Below are positions 44,701 to 58,100 of a stretch of 64,000 nucleotides of DNA, one piece after another (position 1 is the stretch's first letter; the number at the start of each line of letters is the position of its first letter). Source of the stretch: Campylorhamphus procurvoides (taxonomy: Eukaryota; Chordata; Aves; Passeriformes; Dendrocolaptidae); contig WBMV01004991.1 of the NCBI GenBank assembly GCA_013396655.1, positions 421,447-485,446 on the forward strand, read 5' to 3'. The position numbers and the translations under genes are program-made. The notes beneath the pieces are model-generated. The model saw nothing but the letters and a program-made list of their open reading frames with translations. It did no database searches and was not told where the DNA came from.

Positions 44701-47700
44701 GCTGCCAGATAGGACTATCACTTAAACATTAGCCTAGCAGTGATTTTTGGAATATGATCTTCAAAATGCTGGACTTGAATTATAAATTTGTCCTATGGAG
44801 TCTATGGACAGATGGATTTTATATATATTGAATCAGTGCTATCTGAATGAATTTTGAGGCATTCAGTTCTCCTGACAGGCTCTGAAAAACTCCAGTCATT
44901 AAGTGTGATTTTTAATTATTTTTCTATTTTGGTGTGTATATCTAGAAAAAATTTTTATTGCCATAATCAATCATCAAGAAATACATAGTTGCAATTAGCA
45001 ATGCAATCCATGGGATGCCATTTTCCTTCGTTAGGAGAAACGTTCTCATATGCCTTTTTTGACACTTGGGGATACCCTCAAACTGTTTGTTGAGATAAAC
45101 ATCCTAAGAAAGCTCCAGTTTGAGACAAGTCCCGAGGCAATCTACTACAGCATTTCAGCAAGCAGATCAAAATTGCTTGTGTTAACTAAAAAAGCTCCTC
45201 TCAAACCCTTGCATGCATGTGTGGGTGTGTTCTAATTAGAACTTGGTGGATAATGGATAACTTATCCAAGATCTTGCACCTTCTTTGTTTGCAAATTGTC
45301 AACAAGATCACAGTTTTCTTGAATTTCTTACTCAAAATCATTCCTTGGGCCTCATTTATTTCCACTTTTTACTAGTTTCTACCATTTTCTGTGTCATATT
45401 TTTCTTTTGCATTTATCTCTCTGAACTCTAACTACATTGATCTATACAAGTCACTAATTACATATCACTCCATTCCATTCAGACCCTGCTCTTATAATTT
45501 TTGCCCCTAAATCTGTGGAGTCACCCAGACCCAATCAAAATGGATATAAAATGGTGTCAGCTCAGAACAGGAATTTTTTAATGTTTTTTTATTTTATTCA
45601 CAGTTTCCAGACATATATATATATGTGCAAGGAATTTTAAAAAAACTCCTAACGCAATTGTGATTCATCTTATTATTTTACATGTAGCTACTAAGATACT
45701 GTAATGATTTTGATAAAATTACTCCACTTTCACTTAATATTTTTCTTGTCTTTTCATATAATTGTTTTTTCCTAGTTCCCTAAGTTTTTCTTCAGTTTTA
45801 GCACAACTACCATTTCTGTAAAGCCACATACTTGCCTGGGAAGGAAGAGCAGTGACGGCTCAGTAAGAGTAGTAGCTCGTTTACATTTCTTTCAAATGCA
45901 GAAATGATAGTCTCTATATTACTCAACTCTAACATTTTGATAATTGGAGGTACAAGTATTTATAGTACTATATAGTTTCCCATCCTATTCCACCTTTCTG
46001 AGACCCATTCAGATGCTGTAACTCTCATGCATGAGGGATCTTTCACCAGGTCACAGAAATTCTAAGTCCAATGGCAATCCTGGATATTGAATTTGGATCT
46101 AAAAATTTTTATCACTTGGCACCAGTCCCAGTCAACCCATCTTGATGACACAGGCTCAGACGATCCTCAGGTAGGCTGCATCTTTGGAAACCTTGTTATT
46201 CTTTTCCAACCTGGAATAAATAACTTAATTGCAGGTTTGGACTCTGCAGAATGCTGGAGTTGCCAACAGAAGCACATGTACATGGAGGGGAAACAGATAT
46301 GCTGCTATCTCTGTCAAGAAATCACTATGTCTAAAAAAGGCTTTTCAGGCTTTGGACACATCAGGTCTTGGTCTATCAAAAACAGCATATTGGCTCTCCT
46401 GTGTCCTGACATTTTCTTAGCATCAGTGCAGCTTTGAGAAAAAAAACTACCTCTTGGGTTTTATGGCCACTATGGATCCTGTTAGGATCTTGAAATATTT
46501 TACTTTCACTAGAAACACGTGGAAAACACTACTGAGCATGAGACAGCAGATAGTAAAGTACAATTACATTGGGAATTGTTTTTCCAAGTAACATATGACT
46601 GGAATTAAGAAACGAAGTTGGAAGTAAAAAGCATGGCTAAATCAGTTTAAAAATGGAGGAAAGAGGCAGATTTTAGATTAATTTCAAAATGTTCTTTATG
46701 GTTCAGAGCACAACAGAGTTGTGTTCACACCAATGTCATTCCGGGGAGTCTCAGGGAGGCTGTAAGTGATGTACATGAAGCAAGGGAAGCAGTCCAGTGC
46801 TCCTCGCTGGACACACTTGCTCTTGTTTTCAATCCACTAGAACAAACTGCAGGCAAAATCCAAAGTATCGTTAAACTCTAAAACGGCAAGTGCAAAACAG
46901 AAGTGATAACATTTTGACTGTCTGAACTATAGAAACAATACTAATTCAACACCGAAACCTCTTGTATCCAATATCCAGAGGTTTTGGTCTTCCAGAGGAT
47001 GACTTTCTTTAAATTGTTTCATAAGTGACACTAAAATGTACAAAGCAAAACCCCAAAAGTTCTGTCTGCTCCAAAAATAAGTATTTTAAATTCTAACAGC
47101 TTTATTGCTGTACAATGGATAGGAAAACCATACAAGATACAACCTGCAAAAAATAAATATTTGTTCAATTTTCTGTTACTTTATTACAACCCCTCCTGAA
47201 AAAGTAAATAATTCTTTAAAAATGCTTCTATATCAGCAGTCCATCTAAATTTTCACTTCTGCTGTCTCATTTCCAGGTAATTGCCTTGAACACATAAAAA
47301 GGTAACCCTCCTCCTCCTACCCCCCATCCTGACAATCAAAGCCATTTTAAATAATGCTTTGTGGATTGTTACATTATTTGATTGCTGGTGTCACTAAAAT
47401 GCTGGTAGGTTTCTTCAATTAACCATTAAAATACACTTACGTGGTTCAGAGCATGTAAATACATCAGCTTTTTATTTTGTTGTCTGACTCTGGAAACAAA
47501 AATAACCCTGAAACACTTGGGTTAAGTATAGGTATGCAAAGCTTTGTTTCCTGTATAGCAGAGGCACCAAAACATTGAAACCTTTTATTTCTAGCTTCAG
47601 TGACTGTGGGCTATGTTGCATACCTAACTTCACTCAAAGCTGGTTTGTCTACTTTTCTGAGAGAGCTGCAAACTGCCTAAATGGCACTGGTTTCTTGGCA

Positions 47701-48000
47701 CAGCCACAAGCTACTTTTTTATGATAAGGAACAAGAGGTGCAAGTTAATACTCAGTACCCAAGTGCACCTATTTTTATGTTTCTGACTTAATGTGCCTTA
47801 ATTTGCCAGGTCAAAATAGCCTATGGGGGTCATAATGCCAAATGCTTGTCATGTTTTGTTACCCACTTGTAATATAAGATAATTCCTCTGACTTTATTGG
47901 AACTTGCCTTCACAAAACCAGGTGTTTACCTTGTAGCAGAAAAGTAGGTAAGCCAGGTGCTTGAGAAGAAAGGCTGTCCTGTAAAAGGTTGCCAGTGGGA
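38701..48000. other. Intergenic, third block
   Basis: No gene recognised. 38780-39330 is somewhat GC-richer with a 124-codon + frame (38817-39191) of no known family. A (AT)n run lies at about 45614-45625. The rest is AT-rich single-copy-looking DNA with scattered short open frames on both strands. Confidence 0.55.
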
Positions 48001-49150
48001 AAACACCGCCTAGATCTGCTGCAACACCTCCTATGTGGGGCAAAAAGATCTCAGAGCCCTACTTCTCCATTCTGTTCCTGCAGTCCATAGCCACCCCTGA
48101 GCTTTGACTGCTCCAGAATACGAGCTGTGGTGGGGTGTTCAATCACTGCTGTGCAAATGTCATTGAAGTCACTGTCCTCTCTGCCAGGCTTGCTTGAAAT
48201 GATGGGATTTCCAAAGCACTCTGGAAGATTTGGGCACAATCTGTGCCACATCACAGGTTTTCATTAGGGAAGTGTTCTCCTGCTCTGCAACTGGGGCACA
48301 GGAGCAGTAATTGAGTAATTGAGATGGGTACCTTCTCTCTAGTGTGCAGATGTCCATACTCCATTTTCATAGTCATTGACACTTCTCTTCTCATCAGGTT
48401 GATCCCTGTGGCATTCAGGGATACCCTGAGCACCACGGAGCAAGAGGCACAACCCAATTCCTGGCCAACTCTCACCCCATCACTGACATGGGATTGCCAA
48501 GGTTTACAGGGTGTCTTGGAGGAAAATTCTGTGAATGATGTGAAGCAGCTGGCACAGGGGTGTGCAGGGTCAACAGGTGCTTGCTCTTCACTGGTGCTTT
48601 ATTGCAGTAGGTTTTCCTACTGCCAGTTAGGCATGATTTCACTCAGTCTGGCAGAGCTGGGTACTGCAGGTGTCTGGTCAACAGGCAGTGCATGGTTTCC
48701 ATGGAGTTTCTGGAATGTCTTGCTTCTTGGTGTAAGGATACTGTTCATGATGTGTCAGATCTCTGTTATGGGAAGGACAATCTTGCTTGAACCTTGTGAG
48801 TCCCTCAAAAGCCCATGGCAGCTTTCTCACCCATCCCTGGTTATGGCTGAAGGAGATGCAAACAGGAGGTGAAAACAGGGAAAAGAGCAAAGTGTGACCA
48901 GACCAGGCCATCAGCTTTGTAATGTAAACTTGGCAATAATAACTGGACTGGATAGTGGAGAGGAGCATCATTAGGGGACAGTTTCTAGATCTCTTTTGGA
49001 AGTCTAAAATCCACCTTGGCAACTGCCAGCTCCCAACTGGATGTTCATCTCTACACATCTACTTCTTGCTTTTCGACTGTGAGCTGTTCAGAATGGGCAT
49101 GGGGTGGGGGGCAGGTGCAGGGGACGGGACCTTGCTCACCCTGTGAGGGC
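48001..49150. other. GC-richer block with overlapping open frames on both strands
   Basis: It contains a 182-codon + frame with an ATG at 48324 (48324-48872), the longest outside the genes, and minus frames at 48051-48254, 48251-48475 and 48678-49058 (126 codons). No domain, zinc knuckle or polymerase motif is recognised in either direction. It could be a decayed mobile element or an unannotated exon. Confidence 0.3.
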
Positions 49151-52100
49151 ACTGATGTCAAAAGGCTAATCTCTGTTTAATTGATGGATTTCACTGTCCA
49201 TCAAGATGAACAAGGGTAGGACCTTAGGTTAAATATGCTATTTCATCTCCTCTCTCAACTGAACATCTTTAAAACCTCCACACTTGGTACTTATTTTAGG
49301 CACTTGAGGGAGGCAGCTCCATAGATTTAGCTTGCTGTGCTGCATCAGAGGCACTCACAGCACCGTAACCTAGTGACAATAATTTAGTGCTAATAAATGA
49401 AAAGTAATCTGAGATTGCTTTAAAATGTGTCAATGATAAACATCTATTTTGTTACAGAAAGCATTTGTGGCAGCAGCTCTATTCATGTCAGAGTATAATT
49501 AAGTGTTCTGCGAAGATGTAGTTACAGCATAGGATGATTCCCAAATTGCTTTAGACTGGCAAGCTATTAAAAATGTCTTGGGTCAAATTCTTTACTTCTT
49601 GCCCCTCGTAACAATAATTCCACCAGGGAAAAATTCAGTCCCATCAGAGAAGTCACTGTGCAATACAGATGACTTAACACAGTGAAAAGCAAACAGGAGT
49701 CTGAATTGTACTGCCTTTAGTCCTTCCCCAACTTAATTCTTCACCATTTATATCCTTTCTCATTTGTTCAAGAATTATTGGTTAATGAGATTATTAACCA
49801 CTGACCCACTCTCTCTCTTAATTATAAGTGAGTGTTTGTGGCAGATTGACAGAAAGGAAAAGTTTTGGGCACTCCTGAAAATAACATTGCGTCTCTGAGC
49901 TTGATTATAACTCTTATTATGAATGTATTCTGCATTCTCACTCTTCCATCACTTTCCCAATGCAGATGAGAACAGATATTTGAAAAGTAATTCAACCACT
50001 ACTGAAAACAAGGGCTTGGAAAATTGCAATAAATGAATGAGTAACAAATTGCACACCCTTTCATCTGCTTATAACTTGTTTAAAGCCCATATGAAGGTGA
50101 ACTTGCTCAAAATAATAATCTTTTAGGGATTCAAAGGTTTCTGCACCAGTAAGGCAGTTGTGTCTATCCAGTTGCCACTGTGAGTTGGTTAGATTCAGCA
50201 GGCTATTTTGCAAACATAAAAATGGACCTTAATCACTGGGATTTTACACCTACCACAGCTCTCCAAGAAGGTATATGTTTACCATGACATAACAAACCCC
50301 TTTACCTCAAGATTAACTGAAGGCATGTGAGTATTCCCAGTGAAATCAACAAGTCTTTAGCATGTTATGAAGCACCTACTGTGTATGGAAAACATTGTTC
50401 CCAAAACTGAGCATTTTCTTCACAGAATTCAAGGTTTGTTCAATGTTTAATTATAAAGGCTTTTATTTTAGACAGTTTGTAGATAAAATACCACTATATG
50501 TATGACTGTTCCACAACAGACATTTAAGTGAACGTGCAGAGGGAACACATCATACTCCATAAGGCAACCCACGTCTGTAATTAATATCGTGTTTTGTGGA
50601 GCTTGTACTTAATTGAAACATAGGAGAAAATTGCTTCAGGAAACTAAAATACGCAAAGATGCATAGCAAGCATTTAAGGTGGTCTCAGTCATATGAAAAA
50701 TAATAAAAATATGAAATGCATCCATATGGTTTAAATAAGTGGAAGTGTGTGTTGTGAGTTAATAAAACATGCTTAGCAGAGAGCCATTCCTTCTCCTGCT
50801 GGGCAGCTGGAACGTAGCATCACCTTGTGTTTCAGCCAAGCCAGCAAGGCCCCTCTTCTGAGGACCAGTGACAGTATTTCCAGATGTGGAGCTGTGTAGT
50901 CAAGGCTACTGTGTTTGATTCTTAACGCTGGCCCTTGGAACCTGGGGAGGATTCCCTTGGCTTGGAGTGCCATTCCCTGTAGAGTTCTCATGCTTTAGTG
51001 AGGCAAGGTCAGGAGAAGGGGAGGAGGAGGAACTGGGCATGACCAAATGCAATTGTTATTGCTACAGTTGAAGAGTGCAATATTACTATGGAAATAAGTA
51101 TTTGTAAAAAAATCCCCAAATTTATAACTGCAGTTAGTCCTGAAAGCAAGTCGCAAGCTCCACACATGATTGGGCAGCTGAGGGACTCAGCCAGGCAGAC
51201 AGCTGGAGTTTGAAACTCCTTAGTGGTGCCCTACCAGGCTGCTGCTGCAGTCACAGCTGGAGAGACTTCAGCAGGCTCTGCATTACCCTCGTCTTTTAAA
51301 GAACAAAAGCAACTAAATGCAAAGCAGCAGTTCTTTACATTCTGCGTTCTAGTAAACATTTTGTAGAGTCTCCCATATATGACATAAAAATACAACTAAT
51401 AAAAAGCTTAAATATTTACAAGTACATAAAAAAGGCAGCAAATTATTGATCTCAGTTTTCCAGAATCTCTTAAAAGTGTCAAAAGTATCACACTATATAT
51501 TCCATGAACAATCTTAACACTGCCTTTGAATCAATTCTGCCTCTGGGTGGAAAACTGCTTGATGTGAGGTAAGAAGGAGGCTTTTGAAATTCATTGCCAA
51601 TTCCCTATCAAGGAGACCTTTAGGTGAATCAGATAAGGGCCTGACTGTACCCCTTAAAACCAGACTCTGCATGTGCATTCAATTATTCTGTGTGAATGCA
51701 ATGAGTAAGAATTGTATTAAACTCCCCTCCCAGCCAATATATCTTACCATTTTCTGGTCTAAGGAGGATGGTTTGAGAAATGTCTATGGAGTGTAGAGAA
51801 AGAGGAAAACAATGTAACATTTTATGAAATCTCTGATCAGGTAGTATTTGTTTCTGCTCCAGAAACTACCAGTTTGATAGTATCTTCACTCTATTCTCCT
51901 GATGGGTGAGATAGGATCACCCAAACAGGGAGCAGAGCCAATATTACAAGACTCTTGTAATCATGGGCAAAAACAATTTTGAAGGAATTGTGTGTGCAAC
52001 ACACACACGAAACAAAAATGACTGAGCATTCTTAATTGATTAAGAAACAAAGACTCAAGTTGCTACCCTCATGAACCAAAAATGTTAACTATGTTTGGGT

Positions 52101-55100
52101 AATTAATATAACTGATGGAATTGCAAACTAGGTGCAGCTGTTATACAACCACGAAAAGCAGAAAATTTGTGTATAATTTCTCACACAGCTATATTAATTG
52201 ATACTGAAAAACAAGTACTGTTTACTGTGTTTATGGGAAATGGAAGCTTCTACAATAAATTCCGTTTCATCAGCAAGATTTTTCTAATGAAACTTTACCT
52301 ATCAAATTTCAGCTTAGCAATTTTTGTCCATCTTTTACTTTGAAGGAAGTGAGGGTTTTGATTACATAGCATAAAATAGGATCAGATTTAGGACATTACA
52401 GTAGATCCTGATACATTTAGTCACCTTAGGGGAAATCAGAATTATTTGAAACATAAACTCCTGCATTGAGCAGAGTGCTTAACAGTCACAGCAGAGGAAT
52501 GCATTTTATAAACATATAGTGGCATTTATTTCTGAAATAGTTTATGCTTTAAATAACTATTTTTGATAGACATCGTTCCTGGTGCATGAAGAATAAAGAA
52601 AACATGCAATTAAATTCTTTATTTTTTTTTCTTTTGCATGACAATGCAATATATGATGAAGTATATAAAGACATTTCTATAGGGATAGAAAATGTATCTC
52701 AGCTTAGAGGCACAGAAAATCTTTTAAATATATTTTTTGGCAAATAAAAACTACATGATGAATGTATGGAATTCAGAGAATGTATTTAACTTGGAAGCTC
52801 TTGAGATCTCATTCTTGTGTTTCTCTGGGAAGTATATAGTGTACTTTTATTTTATTTATTTTTTTTTGGTGTTACAGGATAGGACAGGTACTGGGAAGCA
52901 CTTATGAAAACAGAGGTGAGATGACCTTGAGTTGCTGAGGATTGCAGCTTATTACAAGTACTACAGAAATTAAAAAAATGCTATGATACATTTGAACCTC
53001 AATAACTACTTCATAAACAATTTTATGGCAAGCAACTCAGAATGGACTACATATCACACTATGCACATTTTTCTGGAAGTTGTGGTGTTTTCTTTAAGGA
53101 GTGAAGGAAAAGAAGTGAGTGCAGGAAAGTGACAATTATCCTGCTCCGCATCAAGTGTTGTCTCACCTTCATGATTTTTCAAAGCCTCACAAAGATGTTG
53201 TAGCTCCACCAGACCTGAGAAGACCCATGGAGATAAAGCAGTGAGTAGATCCTCCTCTGCAGCTCTAAATGGAAAAAAACAAATACGAAGCACCAGACAA
53301 AACATTGCTGGCAGCAATTTTAGGGGTCTAGATTTCATAACCCATCACACTTGAGGATGAAAGAAAAAAAAAGAAAAGTGACATTTAGCTCCTGCAATTT
53401 TATTGCCAGAGGTTTTATCGGCTGCCCTCTGATGAGACTGCTCAGTGACAGTGCCTAACCTTGGTGTAGGAGTTGGCTGGGCAGGAATCAAGATGCCTTA
53501 CTTAGCTTCCTTATCTAGGTCTGCAGTATTTAGATCTGCAGCATTCCATTCTCAGCCATAGTGATTAGGCCCTGGATATGTGTGGGAGGGTAGGAAAGAG
53601 AGGGTGTGAGTTTCTACCCCGGGAATTTCTCAGCATTGTCCTGATGAAAATTAAAAGTTGAATTTCTCATTAAAAATATGGGCAACAGCATGTAGGCTTT
53701 TTTTCATATTATTTTTTGTTCTAAAATTTAAGGATAGATGATTGTTAATTGCTATCCATGAAAGATCATCTTACCAATGTGTTTTAAAGTCACATTTAGC
53801 TAGCTAAATGTGATAATCATTATAGTCCACAATCACTTACAAAATCTGTCTTGAACATAAAACTGTTCTTTCTTCACTTCAGGTACCTCAAAACCTCTAT
53901 GAAACTCTCATATTCTCAGAGTCTTTGCGGCCCTATCTTCCAGCATGCTCTGACTTTATAGGTGATCCCTACCCAGCAAAACCTGTGTTCAGAAGTTCTC
54001 TTGCTCAGACCTGATGCTGGTCAAACCTGTGCCAGCAGAGGAGCAGATCAGTAGCTCAGAGTGGCCAACTTTACTGCTTCCACACCTGGACATGCTGCTT
54101 GCATGTTTGGTTTAGCTCATGTTTGGCAACAAAGAGAGAAGGTCGGGCCACATGAAAGAGGCTTGTTATCTCAGGGAAATAAGGCAAAGGCTCTTTCTTC
54201 TGAGTTACTTTCAGTTCCTATGACCCACATTTTCATACAAGAATATAATTTCCCAACACTTACCTGATGGGTAGAGGCCTCTCTTGAATGCACACCTGTA
54301 AGGGTTGCATGGCCTGCTGTTTTATTTCACTCCAGTGCTACGCTTTTCCAGCCCTGAATTCTTGCTCAAGCTGTACTCACATGGAGGTGTTGAGGACCTG
54401 GAATAGTTGTGAGTGAACCGCTCATCCTCTAAGAAAGTCTGCATCAGCACCTGCATGTGTTTTATGTTAGTCACTGTTGGAAAGGACGGGTCAAAACTTT
54501 GATCAGAAAGTTGGATAAAGCCATTTGCTCACCACCTTTGGCAATGGATGCACTGTAAGAAAATATTATTTTAAAACACTTCCAATTTTGTTTGCAATAA
54601 TCATAGTTTGGAACATACCTTCTACCACAGCAGGCAAAATGCTATTAAATTGTGTCAGATGTAAGGGAAAAATAATGAAAATTTTCTTCCATAAATCATA
54701 AAACTGTAAGTTTTTGCAATTTTGTAGTGGTCTTGTAATCCAAGTCCCTGCTAACATTACTTTATCTTTATGAAGGTGATAAAGAAAATATAACTTAGTA
54801 TCGTTGATTATAAATTATAATTTTATAAGCATCAAAAAATGCAAACTTGCAAAGCTTTTGTTCATGCATATTTTTTCACATGCTTAAGTGCCAGCAGATG
54901 TTCAATGATCAATAAAACTCAATTTATATGCATTATTCTGAAGCATCCTTGGTCATAAATATAGTCTGGGAATGTCTAACTTCATTCTGACTAAGAACAA
55001 TGATAACAGACCACAAAGTTGCAATATTGTGGTAGATTTTACTTTAACTCTAGTAATAAAATATTTCTTAATTTTCATTGAGATTGCTGGGGCAGAGCCC

Positions 55101-58100
55101 ATGATTCAGAACCTACACTGTAGATTCATGGAAACAACAAGTGGCTAAAATTAACTTCGACATTGTCAGGCCTGGTTGACCAAAAAGGATCTTGCTTATT
55201 ATAGTTAACTAAATGCCCCCAGAGGCTATAGGCTTTATAACAAGGTGTCCCTGAACTGTGGTGTTTGCATTCGCAAGGATAAACAAACGTACCATTACTG
55301 TGGGATGACCACTGATTCACACAGAGACCATAGGAAAGCAGGTGCAAAGTTATGCTTAATTTCAGAACTGACTCTCCAAAGACAAAGACTTAAGCATAAG
55401 ACAATGCATATGAGCTCACGTCCATCTCAAGAGAGTATGACTGGAAGAATAAACTTTTCTGAAAGCACGTACTTGTCAGATGTAATAGAAGCTGGTTAAA
55501 AGTGGAGCAAGAAGGGTCAGTTTTATGCACTTCATGTGTAAAATAAAAAATTATGAAACAAACAATAGGAGCAAAAAAGGTAAAGCAATATGTTGTCTTG
55601 CTTTCTCCTGTCCTTTCACTCCATTTTGTCCACAGAAGTAGCAAGCCCAATAGAATTAGATAAGAGTAATAAGAGACCAGTCCATTTCCCCTCAGCTGTA
55701 GAGTTACTTCAGTGCTGAAACTACAACTTCGGTCTTTCCTGATCTCTGCACTTCACCCCTTCCTTGGATATCAAAGGGGCATTTGATCAGTCAGGGACTT
55801 TAACTTTGCTTAGACAGTTGCCAGAATCCTGTTCCTTCAGCGTGCAAAGCCAGCTATGAGGTTGGTGCTGCCCATCCCCTTCTAGCACGGACATTGTACA
55901 AAACCCTTCCACTGCGTCAGTGAAGAATTTGCATTCAGGAGAAACAGGTTAGGCCGGCTGCTTCCCAGCTGTAAGCTCCCGTAAGAACAATCGTGTATAG
56001 TTGCAACCCCCATGTAATTTTTCAAAGCTACTTCTTTCTGTAAACTCCAAATTGTTTTTTCAAATATAATTTCCAATTACTTTCTCTTTTGTTGAAATAC
56101 TTCCCTTTTATTGGTAGCTTGAGTTTAAATTAAAAAGAAACCAGCCTGCAGAATTAGCCTATAAATCTTTCAGCTGCCTTATGTGGCAGAGAAACTAGCC
56201 TGATAATTATTTTGCTTTGCTACTTAAAGCTGTCTTTTTAGACACAAACAGGACTTACATTAGTCTTGTTTAAGACTAAGCCTATGAGAGCACAGACATG
56301 AAATTTTCAGCTGTAAATTTTCTAAGTATAACACTCCTTTGAAAGATGATAAATTGTGGAGCTCGGAGATGCTTTTGTTCTCACTGTAGCTGTTTATTTT
56401 TGTCATATAATCTTCTGAAAGGGTGTATGGAGTAATTTTTAGTTAAATCGTTCATGTACAGGCAATGTCTGTACCCAGTTCTACATAATATCTGTCAACA
56501 AATTCATTACTGATGGTGAAAAGAATTTTCTGCCGACATGTTTTTCTCTGGCTTATCCAGCTACAACCCTCCTTTCATTCCAAAAACCACCGTGATTCCA
56601 AATTCACAAACTCACTTGGCACTTTACTACTAACAATACTGGGCTTTCAACTGGGTTCTTACTACTTCTGTGCACTCAGATAGTACTGTTAGGCTCTGCT
56701 TAATCATTTGGTGATGTTCTGTTCAGATATTTGTACCTAACCCATCAGTCCCAAATTTCTCAAGAGACTGTAGTATAATTTTTTTCTATATAATTCTCCT
56801 GCCAAACAGTCTCCTGAGACTTCTCACATGCTAGCACATTAATAAAGGCTTTCACACTGAAATGAAAAAAACATCCTTTCCCAAAAACACAGGCATATGT
56901 TCTTGCCGGAGAAGTCTGAATTGCATACACACAAATGTCATGCTGCCCTAAAGACTGCAACCTTGTTTCTCAGAAATGCACACCAGGAACTCACCACGGG
57001 GAGGGAAGACCCAGAGTGAAATCCAAAGTTTCTACACAGAGAAGGTCTTGCTGCTGGTTCAGCAGGTAGCCCGAACCAGCATCCCAAAATGCAATGAGAT
57101 ACTTTTCAAGACATGCTATCTTCAACTTGTTGCTCTTAAATGTCTCCTTATTGCATAGAGTAATTTACTGAACTCCTCCAATCACATGTGTACATGTGTG
57201 TGCTATTGGTATTCATTTAATATGCATTCACAGATTATAAAAATGGTAGAGTGCCCTTTCATATGTCAGTTTTTAAGGCAAAGATACACATTTGAGACAA
57301 CATTATTGTTTAACAACTCTTATTAAAACAAACTTAGTTTTACACTTGACAGGACGGGGTCATGGTTAACTTCAAGAATTATATAGCTCATCTTTTCACA
57401 TGTGTGTATTTCATTGGTTAAACTGAGCAAAAGTTACGACATAATTCATGGTGAGAACACAGCTGACAGAGACAAGACATGGAGCCAAGTAAAGAAATAT
57501 GATTTTCACCCTAGTAATAATTTCTACGTGTTCTGATACACATCTGGAAACTGTAGTTTAGATGCAAAGATTTTGCCTGTATTTTTTAAGATTTTCCTCT
57601 CTGAATATTTTGCCAAATCCACACATTTTGCTATTGATCTATGGACCAGTGCATCTGAAAAAGACTTCCATTGAGCTGCTTTCCCAGAACAACACCAATA
57701 CCATTCATGTAGGTTTGTGTCCAAGGGACACAAAGGTTGGGCTCCTCTCACCGCCCTCAGCTCCAGGTGTATGTGGCTGTGCGTCACAGCTGGCACCATG
57801 TGCCTCCTTGGACTCTGTGGAACCTTCTTGTGTAAATAATTGCAAATAGTTGATAAACTGGTACTTTGTATTGTGCCAGTGGCAGGGTTTTGTTAGCATT
57901 TCCTTTGATCATTTTGTAAGGAAACTTCTGTTATTTACCCAGGACGTACTTGCAGTATTATGTTCATTTACTGAGTCAGTACATAAAGGATCAAGCTGCA
58001 TTGCCGTGAAACTGCGGATGTGCTGAATGCTCCCTGTGTCTGGAAGAAGTCACACCGAGGAGAGGTGTGCCATCTGCAAATCATTTTCTAAAACACTCCA

